From contig NZ_JACRYL010000021.1 of the NCBI RefSeq assembly GCF_014306625.1, positions 1 to 64,000 on the forward strand: a stretch of 64,000 nucleotides of DNA, written 5' to 3'. The notes beneath the pieces were generated by a model that worked only from the letters and a program-made list of their open reading frames with translations, did no database searches and was not told the DNA's origin. How positions within the stretch are numbered: the first letter of the stretch is position 1; each line of letters opens with the position of its first letter. This document shows positions 53,031 through 61,899 of this stretch, in pieces. This stretch comes from Pedobacter fastidiosus. Lineage in GTDB: Bacteria > Bacteroidota > Bacteroidia > Sphingobacteriales > Sphingobacteriaceae. A program made the translations under genes and the position numbers.

Positions 53031-55625
53031 TTATTCTTGCATTATGGAGCGGAATGTTCTTTTGAAAGCGTCGCCATAAATAGACTGGTAATCTTTTACG
53101 AAACGATCAAAAGTGTTTTTAGCAAGTGCATGCTTTCCAAGAAGACCCAGGGCCCGACATTTCAATATCACAGCCTCTTCGTTTACCGGGTCAAAACTAA
53201 AGACGTAATCTGCCAATTGAATTGCCAATTCAGGATTTTTAGTTGTTTCGGGTCTTCTGGATTGTGAAAGCAAAACATCTATAATTTCATGCGACAATTC
53301 TGATTTAAATCCATCCAACCAGTCAAATTCCAGGTTTTGCAGTAATGGACCACGTTTAATAAGCTCAAAAAGATTTCGTACTTTCTGTTCTGAAGCTGTT
53401 TGACTTTGAACAACTTTCAGGTAATGAATATAATCCACATCTACAAATTCCAAATCAATATCGATGCGCCAATATCCGGAGTCTTTATTCAGCCGAAAAC
53501 GATTTAAACGATCCAAAAAGCTTTTAAGCTTTGCAATATTTACAGATCGATTGTTCCTTGCAATACGTTCGGATTTCCCAAACCATAAAATTTCATCCAG
53601 CATTTTGGCCGAAATCCCCCCCTCCTTTCGAAGGCTATGTAATAGGATCAGTAAGAATAGCTCTTTCAGCAATGGTGAAAGTTGCTTCGAAACCTCTGTT
53701 GCTTCTTCATCAAAAAGCTGTAAATTACCAAAAAGTAAAAGTTGAATCGGTTTCGAAGTAGCTGAGGGAATTAAATCAGATGATACAGACGCAACTTCCG
53801 CAATGTCAGGTAATTCAATCATACCAACTATCGGCAATGCTGAATCCTCTCGAACTTTCTTTCTTCTCAGTATAATTAAGGCCATCCCCAGACCCACCAT
53901 CAGGAGAAGAATTCCGCCCAAATACAAATAATAAGGAGGTCTTTTGATTTTATTCAGTACGCTACCCGTACCCACCGGTGAATCAATTGCATAAATTTTT
54001 ACCGTTGTTACATGATCATCATCCGTGAAAAGAGTTATGGCAATAAATTTTTTATTCACCGGACAATAAAACAAATCAGCATAAGCGTTAATGTCATGAA
54101 ATAGATATGGAATGGAGTTGCCCAATATTTGATATGTTGGTTGCAAAAGCGATCCGCTCACCAGTTTTAACTCTGAATTGAATTTATCGTTTGGGAAAAT
54201 TAAACCATAATACTTTTGCGCTGCAGAGTCTATGATGAGTGATGCAGCAAATACAAAATCCTGATCTGGCCTTTGCAATTCGAAAACTTTTTTAAAGGTG
54301 TTGGTTTTTAAAGAAAAAGTAACAAGATCATAATAATTCTCAGGGTTGAGCATCTGCTGCCCGGTATTGCTACCGTAGCCACCTAAAATAAAAATATTTT
54401 CTCCATTAGCCGAAATGCCAGATGCAGCTAAGTATCTGGGTTTAAATACCCCTTTATTGACTTTTACTTCACTCCAGACCTTATTTTTCAAATCATACCT
54501 CTGGATCGAATCTTTATACATAAGTTGGCCATAACCCCCAAAAACATAAAGCGCAGAATCCCATTTAGAAATTACTTTATTCGCATGCCAGTATTTAGTG
54601 AGTCGTTTAGGCAGATCATACGGCTGATTCCATTGCTGTGTGGCCAGATTATATTTTGAAACCTTTTTTTGATCAATAAACACATTATATATGTCGTTTG
54701 ATAAAGGATTATAGATAGATTGATTGCCCGCTTTAAGGTTTCTCGGGGCATCATAGGAAACAGAATCCATACTTTCATCCTGGATAGAAAATTGATACAA
54801 ATAATTTGGCGCTACAACGTAAACCTGTTCCTTGTTTAAATTAAATGCCGTACTGGGATGCCCTTTCACTGTAAAACTTTTAATCATTCGCCACTTGCTG
54901 TGATTTCCGTTAATCCAGGTGGGGTTCTCCACCTTAGCTTTCCTTCCACTAACACGGTCTAAAGGAGATGAACCTTCCAATTCATCTAATGGCCAGTAAA
55001 AATTTAAATGCTCATTCACCAGGATCCGAATATCCCTGATGTTCATCGCTGGCACATCAGTTGTTTTGAACCGTTTAAAGTGGTTGGCTCCAAATAAAAT
55101 CTTAAAACATTCAGAGTTTGTGAGCTTTACATGTCGTTCAGAAAGGGTATGGTATCCATCGCTCCACACGAGAAGATCCTTCTCCCGATTGTATTTCAAA
55201 CTAAAATGTGTCCACTTGGAAAGCAAAATCCCGGTGTCTAAATTGAATGCAATTTTTGAAAATCTATTTCCCAGTATTAATTTGAAATTTTGTCCGTTTG
55301 TAGACTTTTGATCATAAAGCAAATCTATGTTATATCCCTGCTGGTCAATCAGGCGAAACACATAGCCATAATAATCTCTTTGTTTAGGCGAAAAAAATAA
55401 GTCGAAAGAAAGCTCAAAATTTCCTTTAAGGCATAAATCGTCTTCAAAACTTAGATCGAGAGAAGTGCGCCTATCCTGAACAGCATTTTGTCCTGAAAAT
55501 TGGAGACCGTTATTTTGGCCATAAGATAGAAATGAAATAAAAATTAAACCAATAAAAACCAATTTAGCAGTGCATCTATTTCCTGGAAAACTTGAGCAAT
55601 CAGAAGGCCAGTTAAAATTGATCAT
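53031..55625 (-). CDS. Membrane regulator: LamG-like/Kelch sensor with SARP-like DNA-binding domain
   Basis: An 864-aa protein that joins an outside sensor to an inside transcription factor. A signal/anchor segment is at about residues 20-36. A LamG/concanavalin-like domain (about 40-230, LKGNFELSFDLFFSPKQRDY) is followed by Kelch-like repeats (about 250-555, ALYVFGGYGQLMY, IFILGGYGSNTG). A membrane helix lies at about 565-586. The cytoplasmic part has a winged helix (about 626-725, LLLFGNLQLF, LLKELFLLILL, LWFGKSERIARNNRSVNIAK, GYWRIDID) and a TPR/BTAD-like C-terminus (about 730-860), as in SARP activators. It is just upstream of, and co-directional with, the SusC/D operon it probably controls. 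It has no kinase or receiver domain. Confidence 0.78.
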   Translation of the reverse strand: MINFNWPSDCSSFPGNRCTAKLVFIGLIFISFLSYGQNNGLQFSGQNAVQDRRTSLDLSFEDDLCLKGNFELSFDLFFSPKQRDYYGYVFRLIDQQGYNIDLLYDQKSTNGQNFKLILGNRFSKIAFNLDTGILLSKWTHFSLKYNREKDLLVWSDGYHTLSERHVKLTNSECFKILFGANHFKRFKTTDVPAMNIRDIRILVNEHLNFYWPLDELEGSSPLDRVSGRKAKVENPTWINGNHSKWRMIKSFTVKGHPSTAFNLNKEQVYVVAPNYLYQFSIQDESMDSVSYDAPRNLKAGNQSIYNPLSNDIYNVFIDQKKVSKYNLATQQWNQPYDLPKRLTKYWHANKVISKWDSALYVFGGYGQLMYKDSIQRYDLKNKVWSEVKVNKGVFKPRYLAASGISANGENIFILGGYGSNTGQQMLNPENYYDLVTFSLKTNTFKKVFELQRPDQDFVFAASLIIDSAAQKYYGLIFPNDKFNSELKLVSGSLLQPTYQILGNSIPYLFHDINAYADLFYCPVNKKFIAITLFTDDDHVTTVKIYAIDSPVGTGSVLNKIKRPPYYLYLGGILLLMVGLGMALIILRRKKVREDSALPIVGMIELPDIAEVASVSSDLIPSATSKPIQLLLFGNLQLFDEEATEVSKQLSPLLKELFLLILLHSLRKEGGISAKMLDEILWFGKSERIARNNRSVNIAKLKSFLDRLNRFRLNKDSGYWRIDIDLEFVDVDYIHYLKVVQSQTASEQKVRNLFELIKRGPLLQNLEFDWLDGFKSELSHEIIDVLLSQSRRPETTKNPELAIQLADYVFSFDPVNEEAVILKCRALGLLGKHALAKNTFDRFVKDYQSIYGDAFKRTFRSIMQE

Positions 55626-56079
55626 TTTACGAAAATCATTATAATCCTATATCCATTAACACTTACTCAGGGGATAGCTCTTCGCAGCAGGTAATATGTT
55701 TTGTGTACTGCAAAGAAAGGCTTTCCATATTAATTTACTGTTAAATACATGTTATGTACACAGTTGTTTTATATTTAGTTCTATTACCTGAAATTGAAAT
55801 TATAACTTTATTATACTGGGTTAAGGTGATCTTTCGCTTGCTAAATTAATTTCAAAAAAGCCAACTGTTGTTAATATTTAACAGAAAGTAACCTAACTTT
55901 TAAACTCAAGTTTAAATTCTCTTAATATACGCAGCGTAATTTCGTGCATCCGAAAAACAAACATCAGGTAAAATCAACCTTCAAATAGAACATAAAATTT
56001 CAGTGTAAATATTTCGATTCGCCCCTCTGGGCTAAGAGGAATCGTTTTATTAAACACAAATATCGAAACAGAATAAAGA

Positions 56080-56226
56080 ATGATCAGACTCCTTACTGTT
56101 ATCTGTGCTTTAATTTTTATTTACCCCCTTTACGGCCTGGCTCGCCAGCACAGAAAAAAAATAATAGAAACCTCATTATCATTAAATTATAAAATATCAC
56201 CTAACAAACAGAGAATTAATTTTTAA
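56080..56226 (+). CDS. Possible small secreted peptide, 48 aa
   Basis: ATG at 56080 opens MIRLLTVICALIFIYPLYGL, which looks like a signal peptide, and a short basic tail runs to TAA at 56224-56226. It lies 40 nt before the PadR start on the same strand. It has no recognisable family and may be chance or a truncated leftover. Confidence 0.25.
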   Translation: MIRLLTVICALIFIYPLYGLARQHRKKIIETSLSLNYKISPNKQRINF

Positions 56227-56227
56227 T

Positions 56228-56251
56228 ACATTGAACTTCTATGTACATTTG
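56228..56251 (+). promoter_or_regulatory. Possible PadR promoter with inverted repeat
   Basis: TACATTTG (56244-56251) is a perfect match to the Bacteroidota -7 element TAnnTTTG. It overlaps the 8-bp palindrome ATGTACAT (56241-56248). An ACAT (56228-56231) and ATGT (56241-56244) inverted pair with a 9-nt spacer lies across it. PadR proteins often bind ATGT/ACAT-type repeats near their own promoter, so autoregulation is plausible. Confidence 0.4.
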
Positions 56252-56265
56252 AAAAAAATATTTAC

Positions 56266-56607
56266 ATGTTATCAAAGGAATTAACAGCCGCATCTTCTGT
56301 CTCGATAATCCTTTGTACCCTTATTGGGGGTGAGAGTTATGGATATGAGATCATTAAAAAAGTAAAGGATGCTTCGCAGGGCAGAATTCTATATTCGGAT
56401 GGAACCTTATATCCGGTATTGAGAAAGTTAGAGGACAAAGAACTGATTCTCTCGGAATGGCGTATTGCCGAAAACCAAAAGAGAAGACGGTATTACACCA
56501 TTACCGCAAAAGGAATAATGCAGCTGAAGCAAGAAAAATTGAGCTGGGAATTTATGAACGGACTTTTAAATATTTTATGGGCACCACTTCCTCTTACATC
56601 AGTTTAA
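56266..56607 (+). CDS. PadR-family transcriptional regulator
   Basis: A 113-aa winged-helix repressor of the PadR family: SIILCTLIGGESYGYEIIKK, SDGTLYPVLRKLEDKELILS and KRRRYYTITAKGI are typical. It lacks the long C-terminal helix, so it is a small (subfamily 2-like) type. Its end overlaps the start of the next gene by 31 nt. PadR proteins usually repress an adjacent membrane protein or transporter, here probably the following genes. Confidence 0.9.
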   Translation: MLSKELTAASSVSIILCTLIGGESYGYEIIKKVKDASQGRILYSDGTLYPVLRKLEDKELILSEWRIAENQKRRRYYTITAKGIMQLKQEKLSWEFMNGLLNILWAPLPLTSV

Positions 56608-57617
56608 AGCTTGCTGAATGGCAATCAAATCTTACCAGAACATCACTTACAAATGAAGACAGGGAAGAACTGACTGCCCATTTGGAGGATATGATAACTG
56701 AGCTTACCGAACTAGGCCTGAGCGAGGAAGAAGTGTGGTCGGTAGCGGCAAAACGCATCGGATCCATTTCAGCAATTGAGGCCGAATTTGAGAAGGTTAA
56801 TCCGGATATTCCATTCAGAAAAAATGGCCTGCTTATGATCTATGGGGCCGTTATTATGCTCTTTTTACAGTCTCTTTTTGTTGTGGTTCCTGCCTTCCTA
56901 TTCAGGGTCTATCACCAGCAAGGCGCAAGAGCAGTCCCCAGCAATGACAACATCTGGCCAGTAGCCTTTAACATACTGACCTTAAGCCTGATTGGCATCA
57001 TACTGGCTTTTACTTTTAAGGGAAGAAGCCTGGCAAAGACAATAAGTAAACTCGCCTTTAAATTAAATATACTGACAGCTTTTATTTCGGCGGCTGTAGT
57101 TATTGTCTCAGGGTTTTTTATCATTCAGCTAATCAGCCTTGGTGAACTGGATACCCTTCACACGACTGCACCAAAATTCAAAACCCTTACCCAGATTTTC
57201 TATTTTGGCTTGATCGGGCTAATTGGGTATTTTCTTTTGATCGGAAACAACCAACCGATACGCACGTTATCCGTCTTTAACCGGAAAATAAATTGGAAAA
57301 CCTCCCTATTACTGGGAGGGGTGGCTTGCCTTGCCATTATCTTTAGCTATACTTATGCCATTAGCTATCTTCCGCTTTTTATCGGATGTCCGTTATTTGC
57401 TGCACTGGGATGGATGATCAGCTTTTCGGAGAAAAAAGGTATCAACCTATTTTGTGCTCAGCTGCCCCTAATATTATTCTGTATTTCAGAACTTAGCGGC
57501 CGTTATGCACACATGTTCGGCAAATACTACCTTATCACACTGTGTTTTTTACTGACAGGCGCACTTTACCAAAGGACACGTAATTACCTCATCAACCTGC
57601 TTGGGGTATCATCATAA
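56577..57617 (+). CDS. Membrane protein with permease-prefix-like N-terminal domain
   Basis: A protein of 346 aa from the ATG at 56577 (MGTTSSYISLKLAEWQSNLT). The first 75 residues (REELTAHLEDMITELTELGL, EEVWSVAAKRIG) form the helical 'permease prefix' domain usually seen with PadR neighbours. Seven or eight membrane helices follow. The frame is open further upstream, but that part overlaps the PadR frame and is not protein-like. Function unknown; the prefix domain may interact with PadR or the membrane. Confidence 0.7.
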   Translation: MGTTSSYISLKLAEWQSNLTRTSLTNEDREELTAHLEDMITELTELGLSEEEVWSVAAKRIGSISAIEAEFEKVNPDIPFRKNGLLMIYGAVIMLFLQSLFVVVPAFLFRVYHQQGARAVPSNDNIWPVAFNILTLSLIGIILAFTFKGRSLAKTISKLAFKLNILTAFISAAVVIVSGFFIIQLISLGELDTLHTTAPKFKTLTQIFYFGLIGLIGYFLLIGNNQPIRTLSVFNRKINWKTSLLLGGVACLAIIFSYTYAISYLPLFIGCPLFAALGWMISFSEKKGINLFCAQLPLILFCISELSGRYAHMFGKYYLITLCFLLTGALYQRTRNYLINLLGVSS

Positions 57618-57624
57618 GTCCATC

Positions 57625-58503
57625 ATGTTGAACAAGAATACCCTACGCGGATGGCTTTCAGATCTAAAAAACAGAGGCAACAACAGGAGTGGTGAGATGT
57701 CTTTTTTCGGTCATTTGGATGTTCTGCGCAAACATCTGATCAGATCTGCCCTTGCAATTGCCATGACCACAAGCTGGGCGTTCATCTACTACGACTTTGT
57801 TTTTGACAAAATAATCCTGGGACCAAAAAAGGCTGATTTTCTGACCTACCGGATGATGTGCTGGATTAGTGAGCACTTTCATTTAAGTGCAGCGTATTGC
57901 CTCAAAGAGATTAACTTCAAAATCATCAATACCGAGATGGCAGGACAGTTTAACCTTCAGCTCAATTCATCGGTGATCATCGGAATAATACTGGGTTTCC
58001 CATACCTCTTATTTGAAATATGGTTATTCATCAAACCCGCACTCAATCTGCGTGAGCGGAAAGCAGCAAGTGGATTTGTCTTTTATGCCAGTCTGCTTTT
58101 TTTACTTGGGATTTTTTTTGGTTATTACATTATTGCCCCCTATTCGATCCGTTTTTTAGTCGGTTTCCATGTGAGTGAAGTCATTGAAAACCAGATTACC
58201 ATTGACTCCTATCTTTCATCAATTGTTACCTTAACCCTTGGAACGGGAATTATTTTTGAGATGCCTATTATCGTTCTGATCCTTTCCGGCCTGGGCTTAC
58301 TCACACCAAAACTGATGCGAAGCTCAAGGAGATATGCGGTTGTGATCATGTTGATCATTGCAGCGGTGGTCACACCTACTCCTGATATACAGACTATGCT
58401 GATTGTATTCCTGCCTTTGATGATTCTTTATGAGATCAGTATAATGGTAGCGTTACGTGTCGAGCGCAATGCTATGCAGCCTCAAAAGGTTCGCCAAATC
58501 TAA
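57625..58503 (+). CDS. tatC: Sec-independent protein translocase TatC
   Basis: A 292-aa TatC, the membrane receptor of the twin-arginine export system. The signal-binding N-terminus MSFFGHLDVLRKHLIR (near residue 25) corresponds to the usual MSFxDHLxELR. Six helices follow, with FPYLLFEIWLFIKPALNLRE in the middle (FxxxFE-type glutamate) and TPTPDIQTMLIVFLPLMILY near the end. The start ATG at 57625 lies 7 nt after the upstream gene. No tatA/B gene is in the window, so it must use components made elsewhere. The N-terminal 30 residues before the conserved part are basic and longer than usual. Confidence 0.9.
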   Translation: MLNKNTLRGWLSDLKNRGNNRSGEMSFFGHLDVLRKHLIRSALAIAMTTSWAFIYYDFVFDKIILGPKKADFLTYRMMCWISEHFHLSAAYCLKEINFKIINTEMAGQFNLQLNSSVIIGIILGFPYLLFEIWLFIKPALNLRERKAASGFVFYASLLFLLGIFFGYYIIAPYSIRFLVGFHVSEVIENQITIDSYLSSIVTLTLGTGIIFEMPIIVLILSGLGLLTPKLMRSSRRYAVVIMLIIAAVVTPTPDIQTMLIVFLPLMILYEISIMVALRVERNAMQPQKVRQI

Positions 58504-58642
58504 TATCGATGGGAATAAATCAAGAAAAAATGTACCAAGCAGAGTTATGCAAGAAAAATATCGCCATTAAAAAACGTAGCATACACAAATAGCATGTAAT
58601 TATTACGTTACAACAAACACTGTCTTTTACAAAGCATTGATT

Positions 58643-58677
58643 CTTCAGTTTTGCAACAGAATCTCAGATGATATTTG
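58643..58677 (+). promoter_or_regulatory. CTnCAG operator and promoter of TonB receptor gene
   Basis: CTTCAG-TTTTG-CAACAG (58643-58659) has the 11-bp period; after exactly 10 nt follows GATATTTG (58670-58677), one mismatch from TAnnTTTG. The site matches the boxes at 15-38 kb although it is 20 kb away, beyond the SusC/D block. Confidence 0.6.
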
Positions 58678-58701
58678 CCAAAAATTATTTAATTCAGATT
58701 C

Positions 58702-61173
58702 ATGCGATTCCTTTTAACCATACTCATCTTTATCATTCTATCCGACACTTCTTTTGCACAAACCAGCTCCGGAAAGGGAAAAATTTCTGGGACAGTTATT
58801 GATGCCATTACAAAAGAGCCAATTGATTTTGCTACGATTACCGTTTTCAAGATAGGTACAAAAGAGGTAGTCAACGGCATCAGTTCTGATGCCAAGGGAA
58901 ATTTCACAGTTTCGGGGCTACCAAATGGGATATATCGGGTTTCTGTGGATTTTATCGGTTATAAAGCAACGGTTTTTGACCCAGTTACAATAAGTGCAAC
59001 AGCGCCAACAGTTACCCTAGGCACCATTCTAGTGGTTTCGACAGTCGATCAGTTACAGTCTGTGACAGTTACGGCAAAAACACCTATAATAGAAAATAAG
59101 ATTGACAAGACCGTTTACAATACGGCGAACGACCTTACCGCCCAAAATGGGGTCGCTTTGGATGTACTGAAAAAGGTACCTATGGTTAGCGTGGATATAG
59201 ATGGGAATGTCGAACTTCAGGGGAGTGCAAGCGTGCGCTTCCTGATCAATGGAAAACCCTCCAGTATTTTTGGGGCAAGCCTGGCAGATGCATTACAGTC
59301 TATACCCGCAAGCCAGATCAAAAGTGTTGAGGTAATTACCAGCCCAGGTGCAAAGTACGATGCAAATGGCACCGGGGGAATCATTAATATTGTCTTAAAG
59401 GATAATAAGTTCCAGGGCATTAATGGGAGCATCAATTATTCGGTAGGTACAAGGCTACAGAATGGTTCGTTAAACCTGAATATTAAGAAAGGGAACTTTG
59501 GTGCTGGTGTATTCTTCAGTGGCAATCAGCAGTTTAATACCATGAGCAAAAACACTTTAGACAGGATTTCTTATAATTCTGCAAGGGATACGATCAGTAA
59601 GTTCTTTCAGGATGGAAACAGCCCACAGAAAAGAGCAAGTTACCAGACGGGGCTTAACCTAAACTGGAGCATCAGTTCGAAAGATGAACTTACTGCCACG
59701 CTGGGTTACAACCATTTCAACAATAATACAACTGGCGTGAACAGCCAGATCCAGGAATATCTTTTGGCATCCTCGGGAAAGACCATCTCCGACCTTAAAA
59801 GTTTGAGGAACTCATCCAGTAATTTCAGCGCCAATTCTACAGACCTAAGCCTGGCCTATAAAAAGACCTTTAATAAAGATGGGCATGAGCTTGATTTTCT
59901 GTACAATGCAAGTTTTGGGAACAATCTGGTAAATACATCCCAGGTTTCAACTTATCAGGGAGGAAACTTCCCGACCACCGGACTGAACAGTTCCAATCCA
60001 GGCAAAGAGAATGAAACGGAAATTTCAGTGAACTACGCGCTTCCTTTAAACAAGAAATTCACAATTGAAAGTGGGGCGAAGGTACTTATTGACAATCTGA
60101 ACAACAGTGTGGTTACAGATACACTATTGTCAACCGGCTCTTATATCAATAATACCAACCAGTCTTATGGTTTTAATTACAGGCGTAATGTTTATGCAGC
60201 ATATCTATCCGCTTCTTTTACTCTTTTCAAAGATTTCATTACCGGAAAAGCTGGAATCAGATATGAACGTACAGGCAAAGTAGCTGATTTCTCAGGTACA
60301 GAAATAGCAGGCTACAATACTTTCGCACCCTCTTTTACACTTCAGCATAAACTCGACGATTCACAATCGATCAAACTTTCCTATACCTACCGGATCGAAA
60401 GACCTGATTATGGCGATCTTAACCCTTTTTACAATATCAGCGATCCACATAACATCAGCACGGGCAATCCGCTATTGAAACCCGAGATCGGGAACAATTT
60501 CGAACTGGGCTATAGCAAAAACTTTAAAAACGGTGCAAATATCTATTTTGCCGGTTATTACCGGAGAAACTCAGACGATATGCAGCAGCTTACCACCTAT
60601 TATGATATACTGAGTATAAACGGTACAGATTATGATGCCGTATCACTTACCAAAAGACTAAATCTCGGTAACCAGACCAGTGTTGGGGCAAGCCTGTTTG
60701 CCTCAGTTCCGGTAACCGACAAGTTTAACCTTAGGACCAATATCCAGGCTGGCAACAGAAATAATGTATCTCCAGGTCTGGCAGGCGTGAGCGCATTTTC
60801 ATACCGGGCAAACATAAATGCCAGCTATGACTTTGGAAATAACCTACTGGCCGAGGTATTTGGGAATTACAATTCTACGCAGAAGAATCTTAGAAGTACC
60901 AGACCGGCAGTTTTCAACTACAGCCTGGCGGTAAGAAAACAGTTTCTCGGTAAAAATGCAAGTATCGGCCTCACTGCAGCAAACCCCTTCAACAGGTATA
61001 TTAAGCAGAGACAGACCAGCTTCGGGCCAAACTTTGATCAGACAAACCTGAGAATGGTTCCGGTGCAATCTTTTGGGCTTACTTTATCTTACAAATTTGG
61101 AAAACTACAGTTTAATAAGGATTCCAGAGAGGACAATGCCCCACAGTTGCCTGACGTTGGTGCAGGAAAATAG
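58702..61173 (+). CDS. TonB-dependent receptor, outer membrane beta-barrel family
   Basis: An 823-aa outer-membrane receptor. Signal peptide ending in SFAQ (residue 20), carboxypeptidase-like domain (about 28-110, ISGTVIDAITKEPIDFATIT), plug (about 120-235, NDLTAQNGVALDVLKKVPMV, YDANGTGGIINIVLKDNK), and a barrel of the OMP_b-brl_3 kind with RIERPDYGDLNPFYNISDP. There is no SusD gene next to it, so it is not a SusC. The ligand is unknown. The promoter has the shared direct repeat. Confidence 0.9.
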   Translation: MRFLLTILIFIILSDTSFAQTSSGKGKISGTVIDAITKEPIDFATITVFKIGTKEVVNGISSDAKGNFTVSGLPNGIYRVSVDFIGYKATVFDPVTISATAPTVTLGTILVVSTVDQLQSVTVTAKTPIIENKIDKTVYNTANDLTAQNGVALDVLKKVPMVSVDIDGNVELQGSASVRFLINGKPSSIFGASLADALQSIPASQIKSVEVITSPGAKYDANGTGGIINIVLKDNKFQGINGSINYSVGTRLQNGSLNLNIKKGNFGAGVFFSGNQQFNTMSKNTLDRISYNSARDTISKFFQDGNSPQKRASYQTGLNLNWSISSKDELTATLGYNHFNNNTTGVNSQIQEYLLASSGKTISDLKSLRNSSSNFSANSTDLSLAYKKTFNKDGHELDFLYNASFGNNLVNTSQVSTYQGGNFPTTGLNSSNPGKENETEISVNYALPLNKKFTIESGAKVLIDNLNNSVVTDTLLSTGSYINNTNQSYGFNYRRNVYAAYLSASFTLFKDFITGKAGIRYERTGKVADFSGTEIAGYNTFAPSFTLQHKLDDSQSIKLSYTYRIERPDYGDLNPFYNISDPHNISTGNPLLKPEIGNNFELGYSKNFKNGANIYFAGYYRRNSDDMQQLTTYYDILSINGTDYDAVSLTKRLNLGNQTSVGASLFASVPVTDKFNLRTNIQAGNRNNVSPGLAGVSAFSYRANINASYDFGNNLLAEVFGNYNSTQKNLRSTRPAVFNYSLAVRKQFLGKNASIGLTAANPFNRYIKQRQTSFGPNFDQTNLRMVPVQSFGLTLSYKFGKLQFNKDSREDNAPQLPDVGAGK

Positions 61174-61468
61174 TGACCTCATTGTAGCGTCGCCAAAGAA
61201 ATCAACTCGTCATTTCCAAACACAATATTTAATGATTCAATACTTTTTTTTGTAAAACACCAGAATTATCCCAGTTGCCAAGCTCAAGCTGTTTTTTTAT
61301 TACTTCATAATATTTACCCTAGCCTCAAGCAACCTACTATCTGTATCGTGTTAAGGTTGGAGTCCTTTTAAATTATTATTGGTCTGTTTTTTCAACAATA
61401 ATTAGAGGTTGTGCAATAAAAACCGCCTATTCTGCGTAATGGGTAGAAATCTATTGTCATTAAACAGT

Positions 61469-61831
61469 TTACTTGAACTCTCCAAAATGCAGTAGAATTC
61501 CAGATGGGTCATGGAGAAAGCATTCCCTGCCCCATTCTTCTTCTCGGACTGGAATTAACTTTGTACCTGGGTATTTATCAACTAAGTTTAAGTCAAGTAA
61601 GTAACGATAACTATGTTCCAGATTTTCAACCTCCATAAATATCATTGTATTATCCAGCCAATCTTGCACGAATGCATCTTGCAAGTAGAATCCAATCTTG
61701 TTGTTTTGGAAAAGGGACAACTTTGGTCCGAGGCTTGTTTCAGCAAAACCCAGGTCACGGTAAAAATTTCTAGACTGTTTAAAATCTTTAGCTCCAATAA
61801 ACGGTCGGATTGAATTTACTTTGTTTTCCAT
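61469..61831 (-). CDS. VOC-family (glyoxalase/bleomycin-resistance-like) protein
   Basis: A 120-aa soluble protein with the paired beta-alpha-beta-beta-beta units of the VOC fold: IRPFIGAKDFKQSRNFYRDL, MIFMEVENLEHSYRYLLDL, and ECFLHDPSGILLHFGEF with a metal-binding type Glu/His ending. It is probably an enzyme or resistance protein; the substrate is unknown. The 295-nt gap before it (61174-61468) holds no gene. Confidence 0.82.
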   Translation of the reverse strand: MENKVNSIRPFIGAKDFKQSRNFYRDLGFAETSLGPKLSLFQNNKIGFYLQDAFVQDWLDNTMIFMEVENLEHSYRYLLDLNLVDKYPGTKLIPVREEEWGRECFLHDPSGILLHFGEFK

Positions 61832-61899
61832 ATTTCAATAAATACTAAATTAATGGAACAAAGATATTGAACCGTATTCATTGCTCAAATTGATTAAAA

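Larger units (their letters stand above)
55626..56265. other. AT-rich intergenic region between divergent genes
   Basis: A 640-nt gap between the minus-strand membrane regulator and the plus-strand PadR gene. It holds the inverted repeat GTTAA-TAT-TTAAC at 55870-55882, about 250 bp before the regulator start, and several more TAAC-like sites without 11-bp phasing. A short frame is noted separately at 56080. Nothing else is evident. Confidence 0.4.
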
